Made by a program: the position numbers and the translations under genes
Notes under the pieces: model-generated
Seen by the model: only the letters and a program-made list of their open reading frames with translations
What the model was told of the DNA's origin: nothing
Databases searched by the model: none
Source: Viola odorata
Taxonomy: Eukaryota; Streptophyta; Magnoliopsida; Malpighiales; Violaceae
Assembly: GCA_963691705.1 (NCBI GenBank)
Contig: OY829540.1
Location: forward strand, 49,202,158-49,266,157
DNA: 64,000 nucleotides
Direction: 5' to 3'
In this document: piece after piece, positions 47,971 through 59,012 of the stretch
How the letters are laid out: the number at the start of each line of letters is the position of its first letter
How positions within the stretch are numbered: position 1 is the first letter of the stretch

Positions 47971-49214
47971 TAAGGGACGTCCTGTGTAGGAGGGACTAGA
48001 ACTGGAGGAGTCTGTAGGTATGCTTTGATCTTCTCAAAAGCTCTTTGGCAATCCTCATCCCATTCAGTACTTCCATTCTTTCTCAGCATTTTGAACATTG
48101 GCTCACAGGTGAGTGTCAGCTGGCTGATGAAGCGGGCGATATAATTGATGCGTTCCAGGAAACCTCGTACTTCCTTTTCAGTCTTAGGAGAAGGCAACTC
48201 CTGAATTGCCTTTACTTTGTTAGGATCTACTTCTATACCCTTGCTGCTGACAATGAATCCTAATAGCTTTCCGGATGTTACACCGAAAGTACATTTGGCT
48301 GGGTTTAACCGTAGTTGAAATTTCCTTAGTCGTTCAAAAACCTTCCTTAGGGTATCCACATGATCCTGTGCTCCTCGAGATTTAGCTATCATGTCGTCGA
48401 CATATATTTCAACCTCTTTGTGTATCATGTCATGGAAAAGAGTGACAGCCGCAAGTTGATAAGTAGCACCTGCATTTTTTAGTCCAAAGGGCATCACCTT
48501 ATAGTAGAAGGTTCCCCAGGGTGTGATAAAGGTTGTTTTCTCACTGTCTTCAGGGGCCATCTTGATCTGATTATACCCTGAGAATCCGTCCATGAAAGAG
48601 AACATATCATTACAGGCAATATTATCTACCAGGACATCAATATGAGGGAGCGGAAAATCATCTTTGGGACTTGCTCGATTGAGGTCACGAAAATCTACAC
48701 ACATGCGAACCTTCCCATCTTTCTTTGGCACAGGTACAATATTAGCGACCCATTCTGGATATTCTGCAACTCTCAGAAAACCCACATCTAGTTGTTTAGC
48801 AGCTTCCTCTTTGATTTTCAAAAGGGTGTCAGGATGCATCCTTCGAAGTTTCTGTTTTACCGGCTTAAATTCAGGTTTTAGCGGGATTCGGTGTTCAACT
48901 ATACTTGGATCAAGGCCAGGCATATCTTCATACGACCACGCGAACACATCTGTGTATCCTTTGAGAAGAGCAATTAATCTCTCTCTCTGACACGAGTCTA
49001 AGGTTGTCCCGATTTTGACTATTTTCTGCTTTTCACTGCTTGCCCCAAGTTTATTTCCTCCAACTCCTCCTGATGGGGGACAATTCTTTTTTCTGAATTT
49101 TCCACTAAACGAGCTAACCCGTATGGAATTTCAACCTCGTCTTTAGTCGAAGTGATGACCTCTTCCTTTGGAAAGACATAGGGCTTATCAATATGATCCG
49201 ATTTAACAGTTACC
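47967..49214 (-). pseudogene. Ogre-like reverse transcriptase exon
   Basis: After the predicted splice acceptor (TTATTTTCAG, ending at 49215) the frame encodes VTVKSDHIDKP… up to about 49030. There a one-base shift moves coding into the frame that continues from KIGTTLDS through FAWSYEDMPGLD to 47967. Reverse transcriptase motifs: RMCVDFRDLNRASPKDDFPLP, FMDGFSGYNQIKM, MPFGLKNAGATYQ and the catalytic EIYVDDMIAKS. The enzyme would copy element RNA into DNA. The frameshift before it and another after it (about 47975) disable the polyprotein. Confidence 0.88.
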
Positions 49215-49365
49215 CTGAAAATAACCAATGCAAAAAAATAAAAGTTTGAAATGATAAAGAAAATCTGCATATATTTATAAAGTGACAGAAAGGAACCCGA
49301 GTCCCTAAAAGAGTTTTGCAATCATTATTTCTTAGAAGATAATAAGAAACATTTATTTATATTAC
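49215..49365 (-). other. Predicted intron between protease and reverse transcriptase
   Basis: On the minus strand the donor is GTAATATA at 49365 and the acceptor TTATTTTCAG ends at 49215, 151 nt in all and AT-rich. Removing it joins the two frames without a shift. I recall that Ogre elements carry an intron at this place, which supports the prediction. Confidence 0.65.
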
Positions 49366-51413
49366 AGAGAGACATTAGGAAGGATGACAGCTGTCCAATT
49401 GTTCACAGGTCCTTCAGATTTTTTCACAAAATTGAAAGAGCTTCGGGATGATCCTTCTTCTTCTAAAACACCTATATGGATGTCCGAAAATGCCTCGGCC
49501 AGAATAGAATCTTGGTTGATAGTTTCGGCCGCAAAAGGGAAGGTGGTTCTAATATGAGGGATGTGCATTCGATCATCCATTGTCGAGCGCCCAAATAACT
49601 TGGCCAGTTGTTTTTCCTTTTTCTCTTCAGCAATTCTGTCAAAATCGGCTTTACTCGGCTGGTAGCCCAAACCAAAGCGGCCCCCAAGGCTTTGGGTAGC
49701 CATCAAATCTTTCATTCCTCGCAATTTGGCTCCAAGCTCTTTCCCTAACTGAAAGTTACCCTTTGATGCCATCCTGTTATGTCCTATAGCAACTTTAGAG
49801 ATTTCAGGTTCCGGAACGGGGAATCCTCCATTCATCCAGTCTGTATTTACAATCTCGAAAGCCTGGAATGAGCTCTCCAAGGTTTCGGTAGTCTCAATAT
49901 AAGGCATAGATGAGTGTTTTGCCAAGATCAAAGCTTCTTCTACTTTTATCGTGACAAGGATACCATCTTTCACGTATTTGATGCACTGGTGGAGAGAAGA
50001 TGGAACAGCTCCTGCCGAATGAATCCATGGTCGCCCAAGAAGCATGCTGTAAGCAGGGCGGATTTCTATTACCTGAAATGTCACAGTGAAAGTGTGGGGT
50101 CCAATAACTAAGTTCAAATCGAAAATCCCGACAATCTCTCTGACAGTACCGTCGAATGCCCTTGCCATCATTCCACTGGGTCTCAGATATGCCATATCAA
50201 CCGGCAGCTGCTCGAGGACATGTTTGGGCATAACATTTAGTGCTGACCTATTATCAATCAAAGCTTTTGCTATGACATGGCCTTTACATTCCACAGTGAT
50301 GTATAAAGCCTTATTATAACTGGTTCCAGCTGAGTCAATTTCTTCTTCAAAGAAGGTAATGTTGCTCTGAGCTTGAATCCTCCCAACGAGGTTTTCCACT
50401 CCTTCTACGGTAATATCCCTGGTCACGAAGGCTTGATTTAATACCTTCAAGAGAGCTCGACGATGAGGCTTGGATGTAAGAATTAATTCCATAATAGAGA
50501 TGCGGGCTGGAGTTTTCTTCAGCTGCTCAATGACACTAAATTCACTTTGCTTCATGATTTTCAGGAACTCTGTTGCATCATCCTCTACTATAGCTTTATT
50601 CATCCCTGGTATCTCTCCAGCAAATCCTTCAGGAATTAATGGACCTTTTCCTTTAGCTTGTCTCTGTTTCTCAACCTCTTCAGAAATGTAACATCTTCCA
50701 CTACGGGTCAAGCCTCTAATGTTAGATGCTTCACCCGTTAGAGGGCTTGCTGATGCTATAGTAGAAGGGGTAGTGATAACCTCATACCCGTAATTGTAAG
50801 GGACCGCATGCAGATCCTTGCTAGGAGTATTTTGGGCAAACTTGAAGATCAACTTAGGCGGTGTCACAACTGGAGTCCCTTCTTGGGCCCTATATTCAAA
50901 TGAATAAGGGATGGAAGAACTATCATCAATAGCCCCAACTTTCTCCATCTCTCGGGTCTTTCTTTCAACCTGGATGACCCCAAAGTCTGTCAACTGTTTC
51001 AGCTTTTGTAAGAACGGCCCACATTCGTGGATCCCATGCTTGATACTTAAGCAGATACTTAAGCCATCCTCCGGATATTGCAAATACCCTACACTTGCCA
51101 ATGCAAAGAAAAGACTTTCTTTGGGCATGCCCATTACCAAAAGAAAAGCGTCAGTAACTCCTTCAGTTGAGATAGCGTTTACTCCTCTACTGTTAGGAGT
51201 ATGGTTCGGAAGAGGGTTAGTAGTTGTATTGGGTCCTTTGGGCAACCCTTCAAAAGAGACCCATCCACTCTTGATCAAATGATTTACCTTTATTTTAAAG
51301 GCAAAACAATTCTCCAACGTATGACCTTGGGTTCCCGCATGGTATTCACACCTTGCATTTGGGTCATACCATTTCGGGTACGGGGGTTGCAAAGGTGGGG
51401 CTAGGATTGGCAC
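49366..51413 (-). pseudogene. Ogre-like gag C-terminus and aspartic protease
   Basis: The frame begins after an in-frame TAA (51417–51419). First comes a zinc-knuckle-like motif, C-x2-H-x4-GH-x4-C (CEYHAGTQGHTLENC). Far downstream is the retropepsin region: ALIDNRSALNVMPKHVLEQL, then FQVIEIRPAYSMLLGRPWIH. Family members usually read D-N-G-S at the active site; here Gly is replaced by Arg (DNRS), which should abolish cleavage. After the protease a G-patch-like stretch appears (MASKGNFQLGKELGAKLRG … GRFGLGYQPSKAD). The frame ends at the predicted intron. Confidence 0.8.
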
Positions 51414-51416
51414 AAT

Positions 51417-53850
51417 TTATCCTGCTGCGATGAGATGCTTGTATATTTCCTTTGCAGGAAGGGGAAGTGGTGGCATTGGTTCCTGGTTCCAGCGGTTGTT
51501 TTGTGGATTTGGGTTTTTTGGTGGATTATTTGACCTTGGCTGCGTAGATTGCGACGTTGGTGGTGGATGTGGCAAAAATGGTGGGAATTGTGGTGCTATG
51601 TTAGCAACTGGTATTGGGGGAGGAGGGAAGAAAGGAGATTGGTATGGTGATGGTGGAAGGTACGACGGTGGTGGAAAATACGATGGTCTGTAACTTGGCT
51701 GGCAAGATACGAACCCAACATCTTTCTTCGGGGGAAGTGTTCTTTTTGGTGTTACTTCTGATACGACAATCCTCCCAGACTTGATTCCTTGCTCGACCCT
51801 TTCTGCCACCTGGACAATATCGGAGAAACTATTGGATGAGTTGCTGATGAGGTAAGTGTAGTATGGGGCCTTAAAGCTATTTACAAAGATGGATATAAGC
51901 TCTTTGTCACTCAAAGGTGGGGAGATTCTGGCGGCGAGTTCTCTCCATCTTTGGGCATAAACCTTCACTGATTCATCGGTCCTCTTCTCAAGATTTTGTA
52001 AGTCAGAACGGTCTGGGGCCACCTCCATGTTAAACTTATATTGTTTGAAAAAGGCATCAGACAGATCTCTCCAGGTTTTAATTTTTGTCCTGTCCAGACT
52101 CATACCAGGTCAGGGCGTGTTTGGTCAAACTTTCTCTAAACAGATGGATTAACAAGGGCTCATTCTGTATCACTTCTGCCATCTTGTTGCAATAGACCTT
52201 AAGGTGAGTCTTGGGGCACTCAATCCCTGTATCCTTCTCAAATTCTGGGATTTTGAATTTTGGCGGCATGGTTATTCCGGGAACCATGCACATGTTTGCT
52301 GGTCCTGCAGGATCAAAGGGATCAGCTCCTTCTACAACTCTCAGTCTTTCTTCTAGTAGGCTCAACCGGTCGATACTTGGTACAGTACCATAATTAATAG
52401 CTGATGGTCCTTCAACAGAGACTAGTGGTTGTGCCTGGGTGTTACCTGGAGGTTAAGTTCCTGGTGGTATGAGGATTGTGACTTGGGTAGACTGGTCCTG
52501 TGACAGGAATACATTCTGGGGTTCTGGTTGAATCCTATCTTTACCGGAGCTGGAAGAGGGCCCAGTCAGAGTAGGGTTAAGAAGGGTATCACCTTGTCCG
52601 ATAGCAACAGTAGGACCCGTGATATCTGATGTGGCAGATTGAAGGGGGTTGGAATTAAATAACGGTGGCTGCCAACGCCATTGGACTCCTTCACCCGTAA
52701 ATGATGGGGGCATGGAAGAACCACCAAAAATAGGTGAAGAGGATGGCCCAACTGTTTGAGATGAAATAGGATAAAAGCCAGGTACTACCTTGTTTGTCAT
52801 CTCATCCCGCTCCTTTTCGGCTTGCTCAGCTCTTTTTGTGGTCATCCGAACCTGTTCCTCTAATTCAGTTATCTTTGCTTTCATTGTTTCTTCCATTTTA
52901 CTATACTGAACCCAAGTACCCTTATCCTCTAGTTTCCATGTGTTAGTGTCTATCTCTAGGCCAATCCTTCCTATGACTTTTCTCAAAGGACTCGGACCCA
53001 TATAGCTTCGGGAGAATAGAGATTGTTCTGATATCTGCTTAAAATGACTGATCAACCATACTGTTAAAAGTTGAGCACAACAAAGGAATTTTCCTTTCCC
53101 AGCCCTTCGACAAAGATCCAAGGAACGGAAGGTTTCTGCCAAGATGGCCGTTGTAGGGTTGATCTTATTCGTCTCCATTTCATAAAACACATTGGCGGCT
53201 TCATGATCGATGCTATTTCTCATCTTAGGAAATAAGACGAGTCCTACCACAGCAAAAGCTAGAATTTTCAGGCGTCTTTCTCCTTGAGATGAGCGATATT
53301 TATTTTCGATGTCTGACCAGCACCAGATGTATTCTCCCTCCCTGATACGAGTGGCAATTCCCAAACACTTGTCTATCCTTACTTTGACACTGGTAGAGTC
53401 CAAGCGCACATTCTGATATATATTTGATATTGGGGCGGGAAAGTCTAGTAGGGTGGCATATTCTTCCAGAGTAGGAGTTAGATCAATGTCTTTGTAGAAG
53501 GAGAAACACCTATAGTAAGGGTCCCAAAACCTCAAAGCCGTTCGGATGCAACCCCAATCGATCTCCATTTCCAACAATGTCAGAAACTCCCCATAACAGC
53601 TCCTGAACTGTGTTTCTTCATCTTCTGTCAAATCATTTCTCAACCTTTTGATTTCTGTTACACCTAATCCTGTCTTCTCCAATTTAACCTTGGTGGTGAT
53701 GTCGGGAATAAAACCTGGTCCTAACATATCTCCTCGCATCATTTGATCTTCGTAGTTGGATTTTCCGTAAGCTTCAAGCGAAAGCATTGTGGGTGTAGCC
53801 ATTGAGTGAATAAGCAAGATGGGTCCTGTGGATAGAATGAATGTTCCCAT
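51417..53850 (-). pseudogene. Ogre-like N-terminal domain and gag, interrupted
   Basis: The N-terminal part (52456–53850) has a conserved look: WDPYYRCFSFYKDIDLTPTLEEYATLLDFP, then LVLFPKM, and AILAETFRSLDLCRRAGKGKFLCCAQLL. I associate it with the plant DUF7745-type domain found in front of many Ogre-like gag proteins. A coiled-coil-like helix (MKAKITELEEQVRMTTKRAEQ) follows. A TAA at 52453–52455 interrupts the frame, which then continues into gag (GITMPPKFKIPEFEKDTG). A one-base shift lies near 52090, and gag continues to 51420 (KTWRDLSDAFFKQYKFN, then a Pro-rich tail). Gag would form the particle that packages element RNA. Confidence 0.75.
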
Positions 53851-54364
53851 ATATTAGTAAATAATAATGCAGGCAAAATACTATGATGCACGTGCTAGGG
53901 TGACACCTGCTATTTCTAATTGGCTGGCAGGTTCCCGGACGATACCATAAGGATGGTCCCTCAGTAAATGGATGATTGCCTGTCGAACCGTCAAAAGTTC
54001 TAGGCGCTCACCCATTTAGGGGTTCGAGTCCGAGTTTGGGGTTCATGAAAACTACCCGGGACACGTGCCCAGGGCCTCACTAGTACCCACCTATTTCTAT
54101 TTGGGAAAAGGCTCGGCGATAGGGCATTATGCATGAAGTGCATATGAATGACAGTTTATTAAAGCAGTTAATAAATCTTGCGTAAAAATACAACAATTTA
54201 TTAAAGTGAATATATGAATAATGATCCTCCACACGAATACAACAGTTTAGTAAGTACATGAAAAATAATTAACGATAACTTATTTAGTAATGAAAAACAA
54301 TTAAACAAATTCAACAATTTAAAAAAAGATAAACACCTCAAAAATCTGGCTTTGACCCTATTGG
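53851..54364 (-). other. 5' leader of the Ogre-like element
   Basis: About 500 bp of non-coding sequence between the primer-binding site and the first coding frame. A GGTTCGAGTCC word near 54010 resembles a tRNA B box, but no tRNA fold is seen around it. Confidence 0.5.
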
Positions 54365-54382
54365 TCCCTAGTGAAGTCGCCA
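54365..54382 (-). other. Primer-binding site
   Basis: On the minus strand TGGCGACTTCACTAGGGA starts 3 nt after the 5' LTR. It begins with TGG, complementary to the CCA end of a tRNA. The priming tRNA is not assigned here; I recall tRNA-Arg for Ogre elements but cannot check it. Confidence 0.7.
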
Positions 54383-54385
54383 AAT

Positions 54386-56736
54386 TGTTGCACCCCATTT
54401 TTGGATTTTTCCTAATGCGACGCTGGTTTGGGACTAGATGTGAGACGAAATTGGACTCGTCTCACATAATGCAATGAAGTCGCCACCCTAATTTGTTTCT
54501 AGGTTTAGGGAACCTAAAGTCATGGCATAAAAATAAAAACTAAGGCAAAATGGGTCTGAACCCGAAAACAGCGGTTCGGGGTCGTATTATGGACTCGGGA
54601 AGGTGTTAGGCACCGGAGTCACATCCTAAAAAGGTTACCGGTAAAAGAGGTGTTTTTTTTTTGTTTTACAATGTTTGAAAATTTCAATTTAATTATCATG
54701 CGAATTTAATTTTAATAATCTAACTTATTCAGGCATTTAATCATATATGGGAAAAGGGCTTAAGAGGAGTATATTTGTTATAATCACAAAATAAAATTAG
54801 TGATAAATGATAATGTAAGTATAAAATATGTGATTTTTGTCTAGTTACTTGACTAATCATTTCAAACTGCAATTCCTAATCAATTATCGCAAGTCATAAT
54901 TACAATGTACGAGGAATGGAATAATTAACAAGTCATAATAATTCGACGAAGATATTAATTTATTATTATAACAAATCGACATAATTAATTAAACAATCTT
55001 ACGAAATATTAGAACAAATATGTGATTAAAGCAATCAATTAAATGGACATAGCATAAATAAAGGATCATAGCATACGAACAATCAATTCATGTGTTCGAA
55101 AATTAAATTAATTAAATAAATAAAAATTAATTGTAGCATACGAACAATTAATCCATGTATACGAAAATTAAATAAAATGATTAGCGGGCACGAAAAAATG
55201 TTATGACGGGCCAAAGCAAATGGGTTCAGCCCATTGGGCCGAGAATGGGCCTGGCAGTAAGCCCTCAGCTGAGCCTCAAGACAGGCCAGCCCAAGGGCTA
55301 TCTATTCCCTCTCTTCTTCCGCATGGGCTGACCATGCAGCCCATTTTCTTTCTTTCCAGCTGGGTCGGGCGTGACCCAGCTTTCCTTTTCTTGGACGCTG
55401 CACGCGTCGCTCTTCCTTATTTTCATTTGGGCTTGGCTTTGTGCCAAGCCCACCACCTTTTTAAAACAGCCCATGCACTTCATCTCCCCTGACCAGCTTC
55501 ATCTTCTTCTTTGGTATCGCCGGCGCCATGGCCGGCGATCAAGGAAGGAACCAACCTTCCGAAACAAGCCAACACTCACCCACATTAAACCCAACCACAG
55601 CAGCAACTTAACGAAGCATTGACAACATCATTTGAAAGAAGAAACAGTGACCAACTTCCTCAAATAAATACCAAACTAATTAAACTATAATTAAGCTAAT
55701 AAATAAACAGTGTAATAAACAATTAAATTGAAGCAACAGTCATGAAATTAACCAGAAAACAAAATGCTTACGAGTAGTTTAGGTAATTAATTAGATGTTT
55801 AAAAGTAAAAACGAAGATTTGAGGAGGAGCTTCACCTTGCCTTTCTTCTTGCTTGTTACTGGTTCGGTTGGCTTGCTGGAGCTGTTTGCTTACTTATTAG
55901 AGCTGATTGCTCACTACTAATTTACTAAGCACGAGTGAGATAGTGAGTGTTTTTATTCTTTTTTTCTTGCCTTTTTGCTTGCTTACTGCCATGGTATTTA
56001 TAGGGATGAAGGGAGGGAAGAGCTGTCAAATTGCTACAGTGCGTGGATGAATTTACAGCAGCAAAACATGGAAATGGAATGAGGTGGCGTTAGGAATAGT
56101 GAACAAAACGAATATTCATTAAATGCTCGGGCTGCTGTGAAGGGAAGAAATGCATGAATCCACATGCTAAATTGGATGGCCGTTGGATGAGAAGAAGAAG
56201 GGGTCAATATTTGATCAAGGGTTGTGATGGCTTGACTTTTGGAAAATATTTAATATTTATTTAATTGGTTCGAACTATCTACACACTTGAAATGAATAAA
56301 ATCCCGAACCGAAAATACTAAAACGTGCCATAAAATGTAACAAAATGAATAGTAATCAGTAAATAAAGAAAAAGTTCAATTTATGGTGCGTATTTACTCG
56401 CTCGGGATCCTTAAAAGTTCGAACGAAAGATAAATGTCATAGCAAAATAAATTAGATAAAATAACATGAGATGATGCGAATGAAAATAATAGTAGATAAT
56501 TATCAATTAAAGAAAGAATGAGTTCGATCCACGGTCCGAGGAGATTTATTCAGGACCGATAGAAATTCGACCGAAAAGACAGTAAAAATACGAAAAAACT
56601 AAAATGACATGAAATGGTTGGAAATATTAAAATAAATTGCCTAAGATTAAAAATCGATAGAATTTCGATCTAAATGGGCTAATAATACGATAAACAAAAA
56701 AAGTGCCAAAAATATGTCAAAAATCGGGTAGCAACA
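54386..56736 (-). repeat. 5' LTR of the Ogre-like element, 2351 bp
   Basis: It starts TGTTGCACCCC and ends GCAACA, near-identical to 40429–42709. The minus-strand TATA box is TATAAATA at 55995–56002. The 70-bp length difference from the other LTR maps to about 54746–54830. The overall similarity suggests a fairly recent insertion despite the many coding lesions. Confidence 0.95.
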
Positions 56737-56991
56737 ACTTGAAATATTAATTATTTTACTAATAAGGTTGTACTAACTGATGTGTCATGATATGTTTGGA
56801 GATTATATCCCTTCCCATTTAGGTTATATTATTATTTTTATGTAAATGAATAACTATCAAGTGAATGTAAAAATGATACGTAATTTTAGTATAAAAGTTA
56901 ATAAAAGTGTTACTATCTCTAACATTACTCAAATTACAAAAGTGAGTTAAAATGTGAAGTTTTAAAATTCACATATCCTTTTAAGTAACAC

Positions 56992-57033
<42 letters not shown>
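56737..57033. repeat. Spacer with (TA)n microsatellite
   Basis: An AT-rich spacer ending in about 20 TA repeats (56994–57033). No gene seen. Confidence 0.8.
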
Positions 57034-57035
<2 letters not shown>

Positions 57036-58258
57036 AAGACGGATTGGCCAGGGTGGGCTACCGCCCCCGACTCAATTAATTTTTTTTTTTTAACCTAACC
57101 CAAATTTCTCTTATGACCCAACCCACACTACCTACCCTCTTGGGCCACTTCTCTCGCTAAAATCATCGCTCCAACTTCACTTTGCAGCGCACAACCAGCA
57201 ACCCCATCCCCCAAGAAGAAACCAGGTCACGCCTCAATAATATATTGAACTTTATGAGTTGTTTATGTTAGAAAGAAAAAGGTTTCCCACTATCACATGA
57301 CTCACACCTACTAATGCCTCTCTAATTTTTGTGTCTCGCCATCTGTTTTCGTTGTATCCAAAGTTGTGACCATCATTAGTTGCTCCACTAGTGGCTGGAT
57401 TTCTCAACTAATCCTGCTAGAGCAGACCCTGATCAGTCCGTCCATGCTCATTTTTCAAGTTTCCACTCCTGGGTCTCCAATGCTTTCGAATTTCCTGGTC
57501 TCATATGTAGCGCGTTAACTCTTGTGTAGATTTTGCACTTTTGGTATATGCATACATTCATCATTTTCTTCTTTTTGTGCATAAGATTCAGACCCTGTTT
57601 ATACTGTCATCTGCGATTTCTATTTGTTTGATTGGTCTCATAATATTCTTCCTTCTTAGGTCCATTCTCTAATTGAAAGAAAACTTTAGTCGTAGGATTA
57701 TGTTTCTGCTGTTCTTAGTCCACTAAGATTTTGTAGACTTATCCGTGTATGTTCATTAGCATGCCACTTCCTGCTATTCTGTCAATTTTATTCCATCGAC
57801 AATTTTAAATTTGGAACCCATTTGTATATGATCCATCTCTTTTGATCATCCTTCCTGTGTAGTTTCTCTGAGTTTCTTTTCCAATTACCTGCAAACCATT
57901 TCCTTCTCATCTATGTTAGTATCCGTAAGCTACAAGTATCAATGTCAATCCTCTGTGGCCTACAACTTCTTGAGTGTGTTTACTGTTTGGGATGTGCTCA
58001 TTGGGCTTGGAAAAGATGTCTCCACACTGCAGGCCATGACAGTGAGACCTGGGGCCTTTCAACACCTAAAGAATTTGAGCCTATCCCTCGCATTCTTAAG
58101 CATTCTTAAGCTTTGTTATTTACTGACGGATACAAATACTCTTAAGCATTTTTCCAATTTTTCGTTCAGCTCGCTTATCTTCCCTTTAAAATACTCAAAA
58201 AATATATATTCGGGGGCAACTCCCGCACCCCTGAATACAAATCCTGGATCCGTCACTG
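57034..58258. mobile_element. hAT deletion derivative (same family as 3603–5358)
   Basis: The right end reads CAGTGACGGATCCAG on the complement and the left end CAAAGACGGATTGG. Both are followed inward by a CCCCCG-rich tract, as in this hAT family. The right 135 bp match the 3' end of the copy at 5210–5358. No transposase frame remains; the interior is anonymous. I see no 8-bp duplication: the left flank is microsatellite, the right flank is cctatggg. One end may therefore have been lost or rearranged. Confidence 0.6.
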
Positions 58259-58681
58259 CCTATGGGTCAATTTGGATCAAATTGCGATGGAAATTTCAAC
58301 TTTGCGTTTCTACCGAAATACTGATTCTCCATTGAATCTTCGCCATCCTTTTGTCCACATGTCTTCATTAAGCTTCTCTTGATAAACAGAACCACCGCCG
58401 CCTCCGTGTCCTTCTGACCTCTGTAGAGAGCCTCCGCCGCATATGCTGTTATGATTTCCTGCACCAGAGCCTTCATTGTTCTGCTCGGTGATCTTGATTC
58501 TTGTTGCTACCTTGACCAGAATAGCCAAGGTCTTCTAAATTGATTTGTCTGCTTGTTTCCCTTCGTTGAGTTGTTCTTGCACTGCTGTCATTTCCTCTTG
58601 GACGGTTTGCATTTACTCTTGAACGGTGGATATAGAGGACTCGATTGTTGTAAACCTCGCAACATTATTCTTTGCTGCCAT
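58259..58681 (-). pseudogene. gypsy-type gag N-terminus fragment
   Basis: From the ATG at 58681, on the minus strand, the frame encodes a helical start, but stops occur at 58613–58615 and near 58537. Further on, in another frame, KLKFPSQFDPN resembles the conserved gag phrase KLDFPRFDG-x-DP. The frame is cut at 58258 by the hAT end. It lies just inside a short LTR at 58729–59010. Confidence 0.55.
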
Positions 58682-58728
58682 TGAATTTTGTGTGCTACAT
58701 TTTCTCTCTCGAACGCTCACGCACCAAT

Positions 58729-59010
58729 TGTTAAGCTTCTTGATGAAGCCTAACGAACTACTGCAACTAATTCCGTTGCAGATCCGTTTATTGCGAAAGA
58801 AGAAAATGGTAAGAGAGAGAGTGTAACACGTGTATATTGTTTATTCTGGAACAAATCATCCGCTCTGTTACAAGCAACGGCTACTTATAATATGACCAGC
58901 GACTTGTCGTTTACTTAAGTGCTAGAACATCGAATGGGCTTTGCCCTGGCCTTGGCCCACTATTCTAATACAAACTGAAAAGCCTACTTAGAAGTAAAGC
59001 CTTTGTTACA
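58729..59010 (-). repeat. Short 5' LTR (about 282 bp) of a gypsy element
   Basis: On the minus strand it starts TGTAACAAAGG and ends AAGCTTAACA (TG…CA). It contains TATAAGTAG near 58890. It is followed by ATTGGTGCGTGAGCG, which may be a primer-binding site, and then the gag start. A hAT-type MITE abuts its outer end. Confidence 0.6.
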
Positions 59011-59012
59011 GG

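Larger units (their letters stand above)
40429..56736 (-). mobile_element. Ogre/Tat-type Ty3/gypsy retrotransposon, complete but mutated, 16.3 kb
   Basis: Two LTRs (40429–42709 and 54386–56736) with TGTTGC/GCAACA termini bound the element, which reads right to left. Flanking 5-bp words are gcttg (40424–40428) and acttg (56737–56741), four of five identical. Internal order: primer-binding site, a long 5' leader, an N-terminal domain joined to gag, protease, a predicted intron, reverse transcriptase, two RNase H domains, integrase, a 3-kb 3' UTR with tandem repeats and hairpins, then polypurine tract. Great length, an extra domain before gag, an intron before reverse transcriptase and a second RNase H are, as I recall, traits of the Ogre group of the Tat lineage. 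Multiple stops and frameshifts make it non-autonomous. Confidence 0.9.

Noticed and set aside
54005..54025. GGTTCGAGTCC, a match to the tRNA B box
   Set aside because: No acceptor stem, A box or CCA-proximal pairing could be found around it, so not called a tRNA gene.
55220..55492. A 90-codon ORF present in both Ogre-like LTRs (also 41192–41464)
   Set aside because: Conservation is explained by LTR identity. No domain or start context supports translation, and it lies antisense to the LTR promoter.
57913..58335. Plus-strand ORF of 140 codons over the hAT 3' end
   Set aside because: It crosses the transposon end into gag antisense sequence; no coherent protein.
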